Source: Cryptomeria japonica
Lineage: Eukaryota > Streptophyta > Pinopsida > Cupressales > Cupressaceae
Direction of reading: 5' to 3'
Length of the DNA stretch: 64,000 nt
NCBI RefSeq assembly: GCF_030272615.1
Contig: NC_081415.1
Location: 602,475,644 to 602,539,643 of the forward strand
Shown here piece after piece: positions 47,738 through 58,961 of the stretch. The translations under genes and the position numbers were made by a program. Position 1 is the first letter of the stretch, and every line of letters starts with the position of its first letter. The notes below the pieces were generated by a model. It worked only from the letters and a program-made list of their open reading frames with translations. It was not told the origin of the DNA and searched no databases.

Positions 47738-50700
47738 ATGGCGCCCAAGATCCAAGATCCTATAGTTGTCAAGAATGTGGAGAAGCCCTCATTGAAATAC
47801 ACTTTGACTCCTAAAGTCACCTCTAAACCGGATGACAAAACTACATTTTCCCTCATCCTGGATCGAGTCTTGTTAGTTGAAGATGTTAGATTCTTCACCA
47901 AATGCCGTGTTGAAGAACTCGGTCATGTTTAGATTAGTGACACATATGATGAACTATTTACCGATGGCAAAATGGATAGCAAGTACGAGCATATCAAAAT
48001 CAAGGGATTAACTAAAGCCCTAGCCTATCCCCATGTGTTCAAACCCCAGTGGGTTAAGTTTGTTTTAAGTAGAGTTCATGATGATTTCATGTGACTAGAG
48101 GAGCAACCATTCAAAATCACCAAGGAAATCATTCATGTGATCACTGGGTATCCTATCTATGATCATGCATGAGCATAGAAAATGATATCATAGAAGGAGT
48201 TAATTAGTCTGACTGGAGTAGAATCTGATTATAAAGGACTAAAATTTAACAATGTCACTAATGCAGAACTCAAGTTTGCAATTAGAGTAATTGGTTACTG
48301 TTTCTTCCAATCAGCAAGGGAAAATAGTGTACCATGTGCAGTAGTTGACTTAGCCTACAAAATAGTGAAAAAGGGAATGAAAGTAGATTTATGTGAAGTA
48401 CTACTGAAGAACTTGTTTGAGAACCTGAACACAATTAGGAAGCCAAAGAAGAACAACTCGGAAAATATAATGAAGTTTGGTTCACTTCTTGTATGCATGT
48501 TTTTCTACTTTGAGAAGTTCTTTCCCTCAGTCAATAAAGTAATTTGGGAGCTACACAGACCTATCACCCATCAAATTAATGATTTTACCAAGAAGTTGGG
48601 AGATAATTTTAATGATATCATGGATGACTATTTCAGCAAGTTTCAAGAGAAGATGCACAACAGGTACCGGATTCCACCATAGCTAGTAGAAAAATATAAG
48701 GATGATATATGTTTTGAGGTAGACACCAATTATAGTTATGTGAATGTTGTTGAACCAAGGACTCAATCTTTTCCACCAATGGGTTATGAGATTGACTATG
48801 ATATCACACAACAATAGATTGATGCCTATCTTTCATTACCAAGGCATGCTACCGAGCTAAGGTATGGAACTTATGAAGAAGTCAAAGAAAAGGTGAAAAT
48901 GAGCATTGTAGTACCTAAAGCTACAAGAAAGGCTACAAAGATGATAAAGGTTTTATCTAAGAAATTCGGAGAAGAATCTTCCTCTATACCTATCAAAGGC
49001 ACTCTTTCCATTACCAAAGAGGAATCAGAAGCTCAAGAGGTAGCAATAACATTAAGTACTGAGTTGCCTAAGCGTAAAGTTTTGAAAAGAAAGAAATAGG
49101 ACATTTCAAAGGCCCTACCGACTCCACCAACAAAGAGACCTAACACTAGAGCATTAGCTGCATCACCGAGTAAGAAACAAAAGAGTGTTACTATTCCCAA
49201 GGTAACCAAAACCTATAAGAAATCTACTTGGAGACTCATTCTGGCAAAAGAGTCTAGTGATATAGAATCCGATGATGCAAACAAATTTTAGATTGGAAAA
49301 AGCATGAAGGTAAACATTCATAGTGTTGAGAACTTTTGTGCCAATCTTAAAGAATATGGTGGATTTGCAAGATTTAGATATGTCAAGTATGAGACTAGGA
49401 ATAATGATGAGAAGCAACAAATTGAAGTTGTCATCTGCACACTTCTAAAGTTTCAGCTAGCTCCATTAGAACTAGTAAAGTTGAATTATACTTACATATT
49501 GATAACAGATGGAAGTATGCAATGGACTCAGAGAAACAAATAAGAGAAAGAAGTCTAGTCCATCTATTTCCTAATATGTCTGTAGCAGAAATAAAGGAGC
49601 ATTTGACAACATACAATTCTAAATTTCTTGTCAAACAAAGAGCCTTAAAATTGATGAATGGGCTATACATTGATGTAGAAAATGAGACAAAAGCCAAGTG
49701 GTAGGAAATCTTCAAACTAAAGGATATTAGTGAAAAATCTCAAGTTGAAATTGTTGATATCATCGAGCAAGATCTTGATGTCACCGAGCAAGGTCTCGAT
49801 GCTACCAAGCAAGACCTGGCTGACATTATTCAAATTGATGAAGAAATCATGGATGCAGAAGCACCAGAGCAGGAAATGATAGAAGGCACTACTTATGCAA
49901 AACTTGTATCTAGTGAATCTATCTTAGAACAATTTCAGCCTTATCCACCGGTCAAGCCACCTATATCTACTGAAGCTCCTAAGGATACAGAACAAGGAAT
50001 CAAAGGTCACAAGTCTAAAACAATAGAAGGTACAACTAAAGATCAGACGTTTCAAGCACCGTCAAGCACTAAAAATGTTGCAGCTGAGACACCTAGTACC
50101 GAGACACCCAAGGTTGCCACAACGGCTACAAGAACTGAGCAAAGTGTTGCATCTATCAAGCAACCTACCGAGGGTCAACAAGCCTCACAAGCACTTGTCT
50201 TAGTACAACTGACCAAAGGTAAAGAGAAGAAGGTGAGAAAGCATAGTTTCAAAGTTGATTTGACTAAACCGATAGTGTTGCCCAATGTGGATATTTCAAA
50301 ATTAAAAGGGCAAGCACTTATTGACTTCGATGAACTATGCAAAGCAAAGGCCAAACAAGAAAAACAATTGGCCACTCAAAAGAAGAATAAAGTACTACAA
50401 AAGGTAAAGACACTACTCACAGATATGCTACCTTCAGCAATAGTGTCAACTGATGCAACCATCCACATCCAACTAGATGAACATATTACTCAAATAGAAA
50501 CATTTGGAGTTGGTGCATCTGAGTACTTGAGCAAGCTAAAAGATAAAGAGCTTACTGCAAAGATGATTGAAGAGGTACAAAAAGCTCTAGCTATTGGAAA
50601 GGTTAAGCTTGTCAAATTCATTGCTTAGTTGTCCCATCAACTCAAGTATATTCTTTATTTATTTCAAAAACTTTGTACATTTTCCTTATTCATTAAAAAT

Positions 50701-51108
50701 ATCAAGAATAAAACTGATGCAATTGAGAAAGAGATCACCGATCTCTCAACTAAGTTGACCACAAAGCCCAATTATATTCAAAATTTTTACACCAAGCTTC
50801 AACAGCTCATGGCTCAACAGTTAGAACTCAGAAATGAAAAGCATAAGATCAGGATGGATATAATGACCCTCCAGACATTATTCCTTCCTCATCTCTCATC
50901 AGTTCAAGAGCAGATCAATAGAGCTACATGCCTATCAACTACACAAGAGGGAAGCACTCTTGATGCCTTAATAACACTATTGGCTGATATTCAAGCTCAA
51001 AATTCTTTAATGGAAAGTGTAAAGGATGCACTCTCAATCACACTCACCGACGCCCAGAACAAATATAAATCTATTTTTGATCAGTTACCTCCCCCAGATG
51101 GAAATTAA
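47738..51108 (+). pseudogene. Element B ORF2, about 1126 codons before decay
   Basis: This is the best full copy of ORF2 here: ATG at 47738, natural end QLPPPDGN and TAA at 51106. It is in one frame with A except for a 10-base deletion near 49485 (A has SLPSE here), and has stops at about 47930, 48092, 48170, 48179, 48194, 48680, 48818, 49097, 49289, 49703 and 50626. Restoring the 10 bases to the count gives 1127 codons including the stop. The region from 49849 is long and open: a Thr/Pro/Glu-rich linker, a basic patch (KEKKVRKHSFKVDLTK) and a coiled-coil tail (LLADIQAQNSLMESVKDALS). No known family recognised. Confidence 0.78.
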
Positions 51109-51480
51109 GTTTTTGATGTTTGTCAAAAAGGGGGAGTAATATTACATAGGAGGAGTAATACCAGATAAAGGGGGAGTAGTACTATATTCAGGGAGTGATA
51201 CAGTTTTGGTTATACAGTTTTGAGTATTGTGTACAAGGGGAGTATACCGAGCAGAATATACAAAGTATGCAGAGAAAGCAGAGCACTCAAGCACATAACC
51301 GAGCATGCAAAATTAGAGTTATGGACAATATAATGATAAGGGGAGTATATCTACATATACTAATTCATTGACTATTGTATATATTGTCAAGTGTAGTCAT
51401 TTTGCAAAGTATATAGACTTTTGTTATGACTTTGAAAGTAGTTTTTGTCAAACATCTCAACTAATATCAAAAGGGGAGAT
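51109..51480 (+). other. Element B 3' UTR with repeated polypurine-like motifs
   Basis: The theme AAAGGGGGAGTA occurs at about 51126, 51149, 51167, 51235 and 51337 before the terminal AAAAGGGGAGAT (51469-51480) that abuts the LTR. The last is the expected polypurine tract; the others are near copies. Confidence 0.75.
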
Positions 51481-52576
51481 TGTTACTACTTATCAAGTTG
51501 CCATTAGTTTTATATTCAAAGTCATACTATATATTCTAGTCGGTTAGAACTACCGAATCATGCATTCGGTGTAAACAAAGAAGTCGGTATGCACAGTCTA
51601 GTAGGTTACAGAAGAAAGTAGTCATAGAACACAGTATACACCGAGCTGTCTACCGAGTATCTTTTTGAGACTACCGAGCAATTAAGTTAACACACCGAGT
51701 TGATATTCACCAAGTGAAACGTGTTACCAGATATATTAAACCTGTACATGCATATGAAAACGTGTTACAAGATCGAGGCACATCTAACCGTTATTACATT
51801 GGAAATTGCACTAGAAGATTGTGTATGATTACAAGGTCAATCTAACCAATGAAATATTTTGTTTAGTTATTCATTCGAGGAATTTTGTTTGTAAGATCGA
51901 AGCAATGAATTAGATCACCATTTTAAGAGATCTATTTATATAGCAAGGTGTGAGTGTGCATGTATGGATGAAGAAAGACTGTTACAGAGACAGAGAGGTC
52001 ACTGAGAAGGTTTTTAGAGAACAGTCGAAGAACAGAGTAAACATAAGGGTTTACCGAGTTACAATATGGGTTACCGGGTATGCTATTAGCAAGGTAATCT
52101 TATTTTGAGCACATAGAATCTGCTATAACATTTCAGATCTAAAGTTGCAGATATTTGTAATGATTTTATTGTAATATTGTGAAGATTGAAAGAGAAACCT
52201 TTAACAGGGTAAAAGACTCTAACAAGGTCTATAAATTGTAAAGCCTCTAACTATGTGCAACATTCAGATTAAATGTTGTAAAATCCTTTAGCAAGGTAGA
52301 TCTAACTGATCTTGTTACTCCTAATAGGGTAAGCTATCAGAAATAGCTAAATGTAGCTCTAACTGAGCATTCTTTATTATTGCAGTAGTGAAGTTGTGAG
52401 TGTCATCCCCACCACAGTTTTTCTCTCTAACTAAGAGTTTCTGCGTAACCTAAATATATGTGTTATGGAGTGAATCATGTATGATTCTTATCTGTTTGTT
52501 TTAACTTTATTTTATGTTATTTCACTATTCTATTTTTGCATAACAGTAAAGTTATTTTTCCATATTGGGCCTAACA
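51481..52576 (+). repeat. Element B 3' LTR
   Basis: Starts TGTTACTACTTATC, ends GGGCCTAACA; lacks about 50 bp just before the end (junction near 52558) that the other copies have. Confidence 0.9.
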
Positions 52577-52581
52577 CTCAT

Positions 52582-52989
52582 CGACGCCTGGAACAAGTAT
52601 AAATCTATTTTTGATCAGTTACTGCCCCCGGATGGAAATTAAGTTTTTGATGTTTGTCAAAAAAGGGGAGTAATACTACATAAGGGGAGTTATATACTAT
52701 ATTTGGAGAGTGACACAATTTTGGTAATACAATTTTGAGTATTGTATATAGGAGAGTATACCAAGCAGAGTATACAGAATATCCAAGGATAGTAAACAGG
52801 CACAGAACGAAGCATGCAAAATCAAAGTTATGTATAGTACAAGGATAAGGGGAGTATATCTGCATATACTATTTCATTGACTATTGTATATATTGTCAAG
52901 TGCAGTCATTTTGCAAAGTACATAGATTTTTGTTATGACTTTGAAAGTAGTTTTTGTCAAACATCTTAACTAATGTCAAAAGGGGAGAT
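52582..52989 (+). pseudogene. Element A ORF2 end and 3' UTR
   Basis: After the right TSD of B the frame of A's ORF2 resumes (DAWNKYKSIFDQLLPPDGN) and stops at TAA 52639-52641. The 3' UTR then repeats the GGGGAGTAATACTAC theme and ends in AAAAGGGGAGAT before the LTR. This confirms that B landed inside A. Confidence 0.85.
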
Positions 52990-53882
52990 TGTTACTACTT
53001 ATCAAATTGCCATTAGTTTTTATATTCAAAGTCATACTATATATTCTAGTCAGTTAGCACTACTGAATCATGCAGTCGGTATAAATAGAGAAATCGGTAT
53101 GCACAGTCTAGTCGGTTACAAAGGAAAGTAGTTATAGAATGCAGTATACATCGAGCTATCTACCGAGTATCTTTTTGAGACTACCGAGCAGTTAAGATGA
53201 CCCACCGAGTTGATATTCACTGAGTGAAACATGTTACCAGATACATTGAACCTGGACATGCATATGAAAACATGTTACAAGATCGAGGCACATCTAACCA
53301 TTATTACATTGGAAATTGCACTAGAAGATTGTGTATGATTGTGAGGACAATCTAACCAATGAAATACTTTGTTTAGTTATTCATCCAAGGAATCTTGTTT
53401 GTAAGATCGAAGAAATGAATTGGATCACCATTTTAAGAGATCTATATATACAACATTAGTGAAATGTATGTATGCATGAAGGAAGACTGTTACAGAGACA
53501 CAGAGGTCACCAAGAAGGTTTTCAGAGAACAGTCAAAGAACAAAGTAAACAAAAGAGTTTACCGAGTTACTATATGGGTTACCAAGGTATTCTATAAGCA
53601 AGGTAATCTTATTTTGAGCACATAGAATCTACTTTAACATTTCAGATGTAAAGTTGCAGATAGTTGTAGATTTTCTCTCTAACCAAGAGTTTCTGCGTAA
53701 CCAAAATATATGTGTTATGGAGTGAATCATGTATGATTGTTATCTATTTGTTTTAACTTTATTTTATGTTACTGCACTATTCTATTTATGCATAATAGTA
53801 AGGTTATTATTCAAGAAAAGTTTTGGAGTACTGATTCACCTCTCCCCTCTCAGTACATTGGCTTTCCATATTGGGCCTAACA
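52990..53882 (+). repeat. Element A 3' LTR, internally deleted
   Basis: Starts TGTTACTACTTATC and ends GGGCCTAACA, then TSD AATGA. About 256 bp with most CTAACAAGGT motifs is missing at 53660. Confidence 0.9.
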
Positions 53883-53887
53883 AATGA

Positions 53888-55609
53888 TCGGTCACCTTCC
53901 AAAATTAAATCAGTTACTTCTAAATGTTTGTATGATTCTTTGGATAACAAATGATGCATTGCAATTAAAAAGGAGAAAGACATCAGGGAGAAATTTTTTG
54001 CTCAATCTTTTCCAGATGCTTCTAATTCAGAATTGTTTGAAATTATTGATAAGTACAAAGACATTTTCTTCATGTGAATAAGAAGACTTCAACTACTTGG
54101 AGGCAAAACTTTTGAAGTTCAAAAAGACACCCATCTGCAAGATAAGGCAGCTACCGACATGCAAAACATATCCGAAGCTAATCAACTGGCTGAGAAAGAG
54201 CCTGACCTATTCACAACCAAACCAGATGAAGTCTTTGCCAGTCTGGATGAAAGAATAGCTAAACAAAATGACCCCATTGATGTTGATGCACTAAATATTT
54301 AGGATATCACCCCAGATATAGAAAAAGATGAAAAGGACATAATGGAGAAAGAAAAGGATGGGGAAGTGGAAAAAGAGAAATAGGAAAAGGAGAAAGTGGA
54401 AAAAGAGACACAGGAAAAAGAGAAAGTGGAGAAAGAAATGAAAGAGAAAGAGAAAGCAGAGAAAGCAAGACAAGAAGTGAAGAGGAAAGAAGAAGAGAAG
54501 AGAAAGGAAGAAGAGAAGAAGAAGGAAGAAGAGAAGAGGAAGGAAGAAGAGAAGAGCAAGGAAGAAGAGAAGAAGAAGGAGGAAGTAGAGAGAAAAAGGA
54601 AGAGGAGAAAAAGAGGGAAGAAGACCAAAAGAAAGAAGAGGAGAAAGTGAAGGCCATCAAGGTAGGCCAAGAAAAAGAAGAAGAGGAGGAGAAAAGACAA
54701 GTGGAGATCAAGGAAAAGGAAGGGGGACAAACTCCTAAGGCAACTGGAGATCAAGCCAAGTAGGTTTATTCCACCGGTCCCACCGATCTGACTCTTGCTT
54801 GTCTAACTCAATCAGTTGATGAGACTGAGCTACTGTGGAGCATTCAACTAGTGCAGGAGAGATTGGAAGAACTAAGGAAAAAGAAATAACAAGATGTCCT
54901 TCAATTTGTTGTTGACACCCTTTCTAATCTAATCCCCAGTACTAACCTCCCTAGTACCGATTCCTCATTAACCAAGCTCAAACCTCTTTGTACAATAGTG
55001 GATGATCAAGTTCAAAGTTTGGAAGATGTTTCCTAGGCCACTGCAAAGAAAAACCATGAAAAGGAAATCAAATTTGCCTTGGTAAAGAAAATGGATGAAG
55101 ACATGGCACAACTGCTTAAGCAAAAAGATGATATAAGTTCAGCTATGGGTGAAGGTAACCTACTCTTGAGTAAAATCTGCCAACCTCACCTATTTTGTGA
55201 AGATGCTCTTAAACTGAAGACTCAACTCCAATCAGAGTTACATAAATATATTGGCAACTTCAAACTGCCCTATTATTCGTTCATAATAAATGGACAAATT
55301 GTTCATACTCACTAGCATTAGATTGCAAAGCTTGACTCAGAGATCTGCAATCTGACTCGAGATCTGCATGAGCTCTTCTTGCTTCTATTGCCAAAATTGC
55401 AGGTTCTTCAGATGTGCTTCCTTAACTTGGAGGCTATTATTGTGACACAGGAGATGAGTACCATTGATGCAATGGAAGAATTATCCTTCCAGATGAAGAC
55501 CGAGAGTGAAATTTCTGCCTCACTTCTTGAGTCATGGTCTTCAAACATGAAGAATTTTATGCAAAACTTTAAATCTCTTTTTGAGAAGTTTTACTCTTTA
55601 TTGTCATGA
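53888..55609 (+). pseudogene. O element ORF2, C-terminal part
   Basis: The frame left at 38203 resumes here (RSPSKIKSVTSKCLYDS) and runs to about 54650 with stops at 53951, 54074, 54299 and 54380. The part 54330-54760 is a Lys/Glu tandem-repeat region on nearly pure purine sequence. After frame changes it continues with LFCEDALKLKTQLQSELHKY, LLPKLQVLQMCFLNLEAI and VTQEMSTIDAMEELS, ending FYSLLS at 55609. The tail parallels LFLPHLSSVQEQINRA and TTQEGSTLDALI of A/B, so the three share ORF2 ancestry. Confidence 0.72.
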
Positions 55610-55857
55610 ACATACACTCTATTTTTATATTATGCAAAAAGGGAATATTTTGAATTACTTTGTCATTGTTGGCAAAGGGAGAGTAGTGTATATTAAAATT
55701 TCATACACACACTTGTAACTTTTGCAAGGGGAGTAGTATATATGCTTAGGGGGAGTAATTATTTTTATGGCATCTTGTTTTTTGTCTTGTAAGCACTTAG
55801 ATGTAAAAATTTTCCTAAGTGTTGCCATCAATGCCAAAGGGGGAGATTGTTGGTATT
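55610..55857 (+). other. O element 3' UTR and polypurine tracts
   Basis: GGGAGAGTAGTG (55677), AAGGGGAGTAGTA (55725) and TTAGGGGGAGTAAT (55748) precede the terminal AAAGGGGGAGAT that meets the LTR. The same set precedes the left O LTR (33420-33676). Confidence 0.7.
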
Positions 55858-56971
55858 TTGATGATCCTTAGTTGTAATTGTCATTGATGGACACACACTT
55901 ATTTGATGCATGAGTTTGTCTCAACCAGTAGTTGTTCCAATAGGTATTGTATCTCATTAAATATATAGTCTTTGTTTGTTGAAGAATATCATTATTTTGT
56001 AGAAGATGCTTACCAATCACAACATGACCAAAGACCCCAAGTGGTATGAAGATCTCAAAGTGAAATGAAGACCTTGAGCAGTAGTTAATCTTTTGATTGG
56101 AACACTATGTTCCAATTTTCCAGTCTTCATTTGTCAACTGGTAATCAGTATATTGTAATGTGTGATGAGTTATCATCCACCAACACTTTGGCGATGTTTC
56201 TATGCTGTGTTACCAAATGTGTCTAGATGGATTGTACCTAGGAAATTATAGTCTAATCTTATTGGACCGACATGAAATTAGGTTCCTATATGAGGACATC
56301 ATGTCTAGTATTTTAAGGTAGTTGTTGTGTGCGAACGTTGGAGAGAAGATTAGGTATGTGCAAGAAAAAGATATCTCACAACAAAGATAGAGAGTACATA
56401 ATATAGAAGATTGAAGTAATGCTAGAATGCATTAACAGGGAGTTGTCAAGGATCTAATCAAGTATTCTGTGCTACTATCTAGATCAATCACTTGTTGATT
56501 ACTAATATCTTCGACAAGTCTAAAACCCTTAACCGGGTAGGCCCAACCAAGCCTATTGTAAATCCTCTAACAAGGTGGTTAATAGTTGTGGATCTGAAAT
56601 CCTTTAGCAGTGTAGTCTTTAACAAGACTTATCTCCTAACAAAGATCTAGATTCCTAACAGGATCTGTTCTAGTGAAGAACGTTGTAAGGCCTCAACCGG
56701 TCTAACCTTAACCGGTTAGGTTACTATCTTGCAGATAGTTGACTTGTGAGTTTTAGTCACCATGGATTTTCTCATTTGGGTTTCCACATCAAAGCATCTT
56801 GTGTTATGGTGATTGTTCTTTTGTGGGTGAATGCTTTATTTTCTATCTGGCTTGTTTATGTTTTAACTAGTTTATTGTTTAATCTGCTACACCTATCTAC
56901 AGTTAAACTACTTAAGAGTTTGTTTGACTTTTTGGGTATACTAATTCACCCCCCCCTCTTAGTATTCATCA
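55858..56971 (+). repeat. O element LTR, right
   Basis: Starts TGTTGGTATTTTGATG, ends TATTCATCA. Collinear with 33677-34862 with small deletions. It is followed by AGAATGCC and then the CATATGACC array. Confidence 0.88.
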
Positions 56972-56977
56972 AGAATG

Positions 56978-57690
56978 CCATATGACCCCTTTAGACACCA
57001 TATGACCCCTTAGGACATCATATTGTCCTAAAGGGTCATATGGAGTCCTATTGGTTCATATGTTGTTTTAAGGGGTCATGTTGTGTACTATGATGTTAAA
57101 ATGGATCATATGGTGTCCTAAGAGGTCATATAGTTACCTAAGGGCTCATATGGTGTACTGAGGGGTCGTATGGTTTCATAAGGGCTCATATGGTGTTGTT
57201 AGAGGTCATATGGTGTCGTCAGAGGTCATATGGTGTCATTAGGGTTCATATGGTATCTTAAGGGGTCATATAGAGTCTTAAGGGGCCACACATGTGTTAG
57301 AACACCATATGAACCCTTAGGAAACCATATGACCCCTTAGGGTGTCATATAGTGTCCTTAGGGCTCATATGATCTCCTAAGGGGTCATGTTGTACATACC
57401 AGGATGTTAAAAAGGGTCATATGGTTTCCTGGGGTCATATGGGGTCCTAAGGGGCCACACATGTGTTAGAACACCATATGACCCCTTAGGACATCATATT
57501 GTCCTAAGGGGTCATGTCATACATACCAAGATGTTAAAAAGGGTCATATGAGGTCCTAAGGGGTTACATATGTGTTGTAACACCATATGATCCCTTAGCA
57601 CACCATATAATGCTTTAGGAGATCATATTATCCTAAGGGGTCATGTCATGTACTAGGATGTTAAAAGGGGTCATATGATCTTCTGAGGGG
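56978..57690. repeat. CATATGACC foldback array, right segment
   Basis: Mostly in the opposite orientation to the left segments (GGTCATATGGTGTCCTAAGG), with ACACATGTGT centres near 57288, 57463 and a diverged one near 57566. Confidence 0.85.
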
Positions 57691-58113
57691 TAAGTAAAGA
57701 GGTGGAGGGAAGGAGGGAGGGATCTATGAATAGAGATAGAGGAAGAGAGAGGAAAAGGGGAGATAGTGATAAGTTTAGAGGGTGGAAATAGATAAAGAGA
57801 GGTGTAGAGGGAAGAAGATAAAGATATGTGAGATATACAAAAGTGGTGGGGATATTTGGAGTGAGGGAGAGAAGGAGAGGTATTAAAAGAGAGGGAGGGA
57901 ATGAGAGGTGTTATTTACTCCACCTCTCTATCAAGTACCCATGTATCTATACTATCTTTCTCCCCAAGCTCCCTTTATGTATTTATCTCTTCTCTCTAGA
58001 TATGGGTATCTATCTTCCCTTTCCCTCTCTCTACCTACCTCTCTTTCCATCTCTACCTACTTTTATCTCCCCTAATTTTCTACCTCATTACCTCCATTCT
58101 ATTATGTATCTCA

Positions 58114-58158
<45 letters not shown>

Positions 58159-58827
58159 ACTCTGTCCCTAGCTACTTATCTCTATCTACTTGACCTTTCT
58201 TAAAATATCTCTCCTTCTTTGCTTCACTCTAAGTGTCCCCTCCACTTTTGTATATATCACCTATCTCTATCTCTCTCCTTCCATCTTTACCTCTCTCTAT
58301 CTATTTTACCCCTCTTATCTTATCACTATCTCCCCTCTTCCTCTCTCTCTTTCTCTCTATATATCTCCTTCCCTACAAGACCTTTATTTATATCTTTTCT
58401 TATATCGGACAAACCTTCTCTTATCACTTCTATCAATCGCACTCTCTCCCCACTCTCTCTATTACCTTTTTCTCAACCTACATCTCTCTACCTCCCCACC
58501 TATATCTCTACCTCTCTCTAGACTAAGATTGAGAGGTAGAGAGGGGATAGAAGGAATATAAAAGTATAGAGGAAATGAGGGAGGGGTTGAGAGAGAGAGA
58601 TGCTTGCTGGGAGGGAGAGAAGGGTAGGTAGAGATATAGAGGTAGGTAAGGAGTGAGGGGATGTTTAGAGATAGATGTGATAGAGAGTAAAGAGTTAAGG
58701 ATGTGAGAGAGAGGTAGAGATAGGTATAGATTATGGGAGAGAAAGGAGAGAGTGAAATAGAGCAGTAGAGAGGATATAGAGGGGAGATGAAAGTAGAGAG
58801 GGAAGGAGGGAGGGGTGGATAGCTAGA

Positions 58828-58924
<97 letters not shown>

Positions 58925-58961
58925 ATATGTATAGAAATAGAGGTAGGTAGGGAGTGAGGGG
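57691..58961. repeat. Purine/pyrimidine-rich shoulder with microsatellites
   Basis: Low-complexity AG- and CT-rich sequence, with a (CT)n run at 58119-58155 and an (AG)n run of about 45 units at 58832-58921. The part 58550-58960 (GAGGTAGGTAAGGAGTGAGGGG, TTAAGGATGTGAGAGAG) repeats, in the same orientation, the start of the right arm at 60476. Long open frames here are serine/leucine artefacts. Confidence 0.8.

Larger units (their letters stand above)
44625..52576 (+). mobile_element. Element B: pol-less copia-like retrotransposon inside A
   Basis: LTRs 44625-45774 and 51481-52576, flanked by CTCAC (44620-44624) and CTCAT (52577-52581), a TSD with one C-to-T change next to a CpG. Its own ORF2 shows the unbroken version of the target (..ACTCACCGACGCC). 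It is a close relative of A, inserted 19 codons before the end of A's ORF2. Interior 5.7 kb, with ORF1 and ORF2 and no pol. Confidence 0.9.
38209..53882 (+). mobile_element. Element A: pol-less copia-like retrotransposon inside O
   Basis: LTRs 38209-39357 and 52990-53882 with TSD AATGA at 38204-38208 and 53883-53887; O's ORF2 frame joins across it. The primer site is at 39360. ORF1 and ORF2 are present but no pol. Element B sits in its 3' part, so without B it is about 7.7 kb. The right LTR lacks about 256 bp (junction near 53660). Confidence 0.9.
33677..56971 (+). mobile_element. Element O: pol-less copia-like retrotransposon
   Basis: LTRs 33677-34862 and 55858-56971, tRNA-iMet primer site at 34865, ORF1 and ORF2, and purine tracts before the 3' LTR. 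The interior is interrupted at 38204 by element A, and without it is about 7.6 kb long. No protease, integrase, RT or RNase H is seen. LTR start TGTTG, the primer site and the GGGAGATTG tract are copia-like. Because the left LTR is shared with the truncated copy at 32144, a TSD for O alone cannot be given. Confidence 0.85.
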
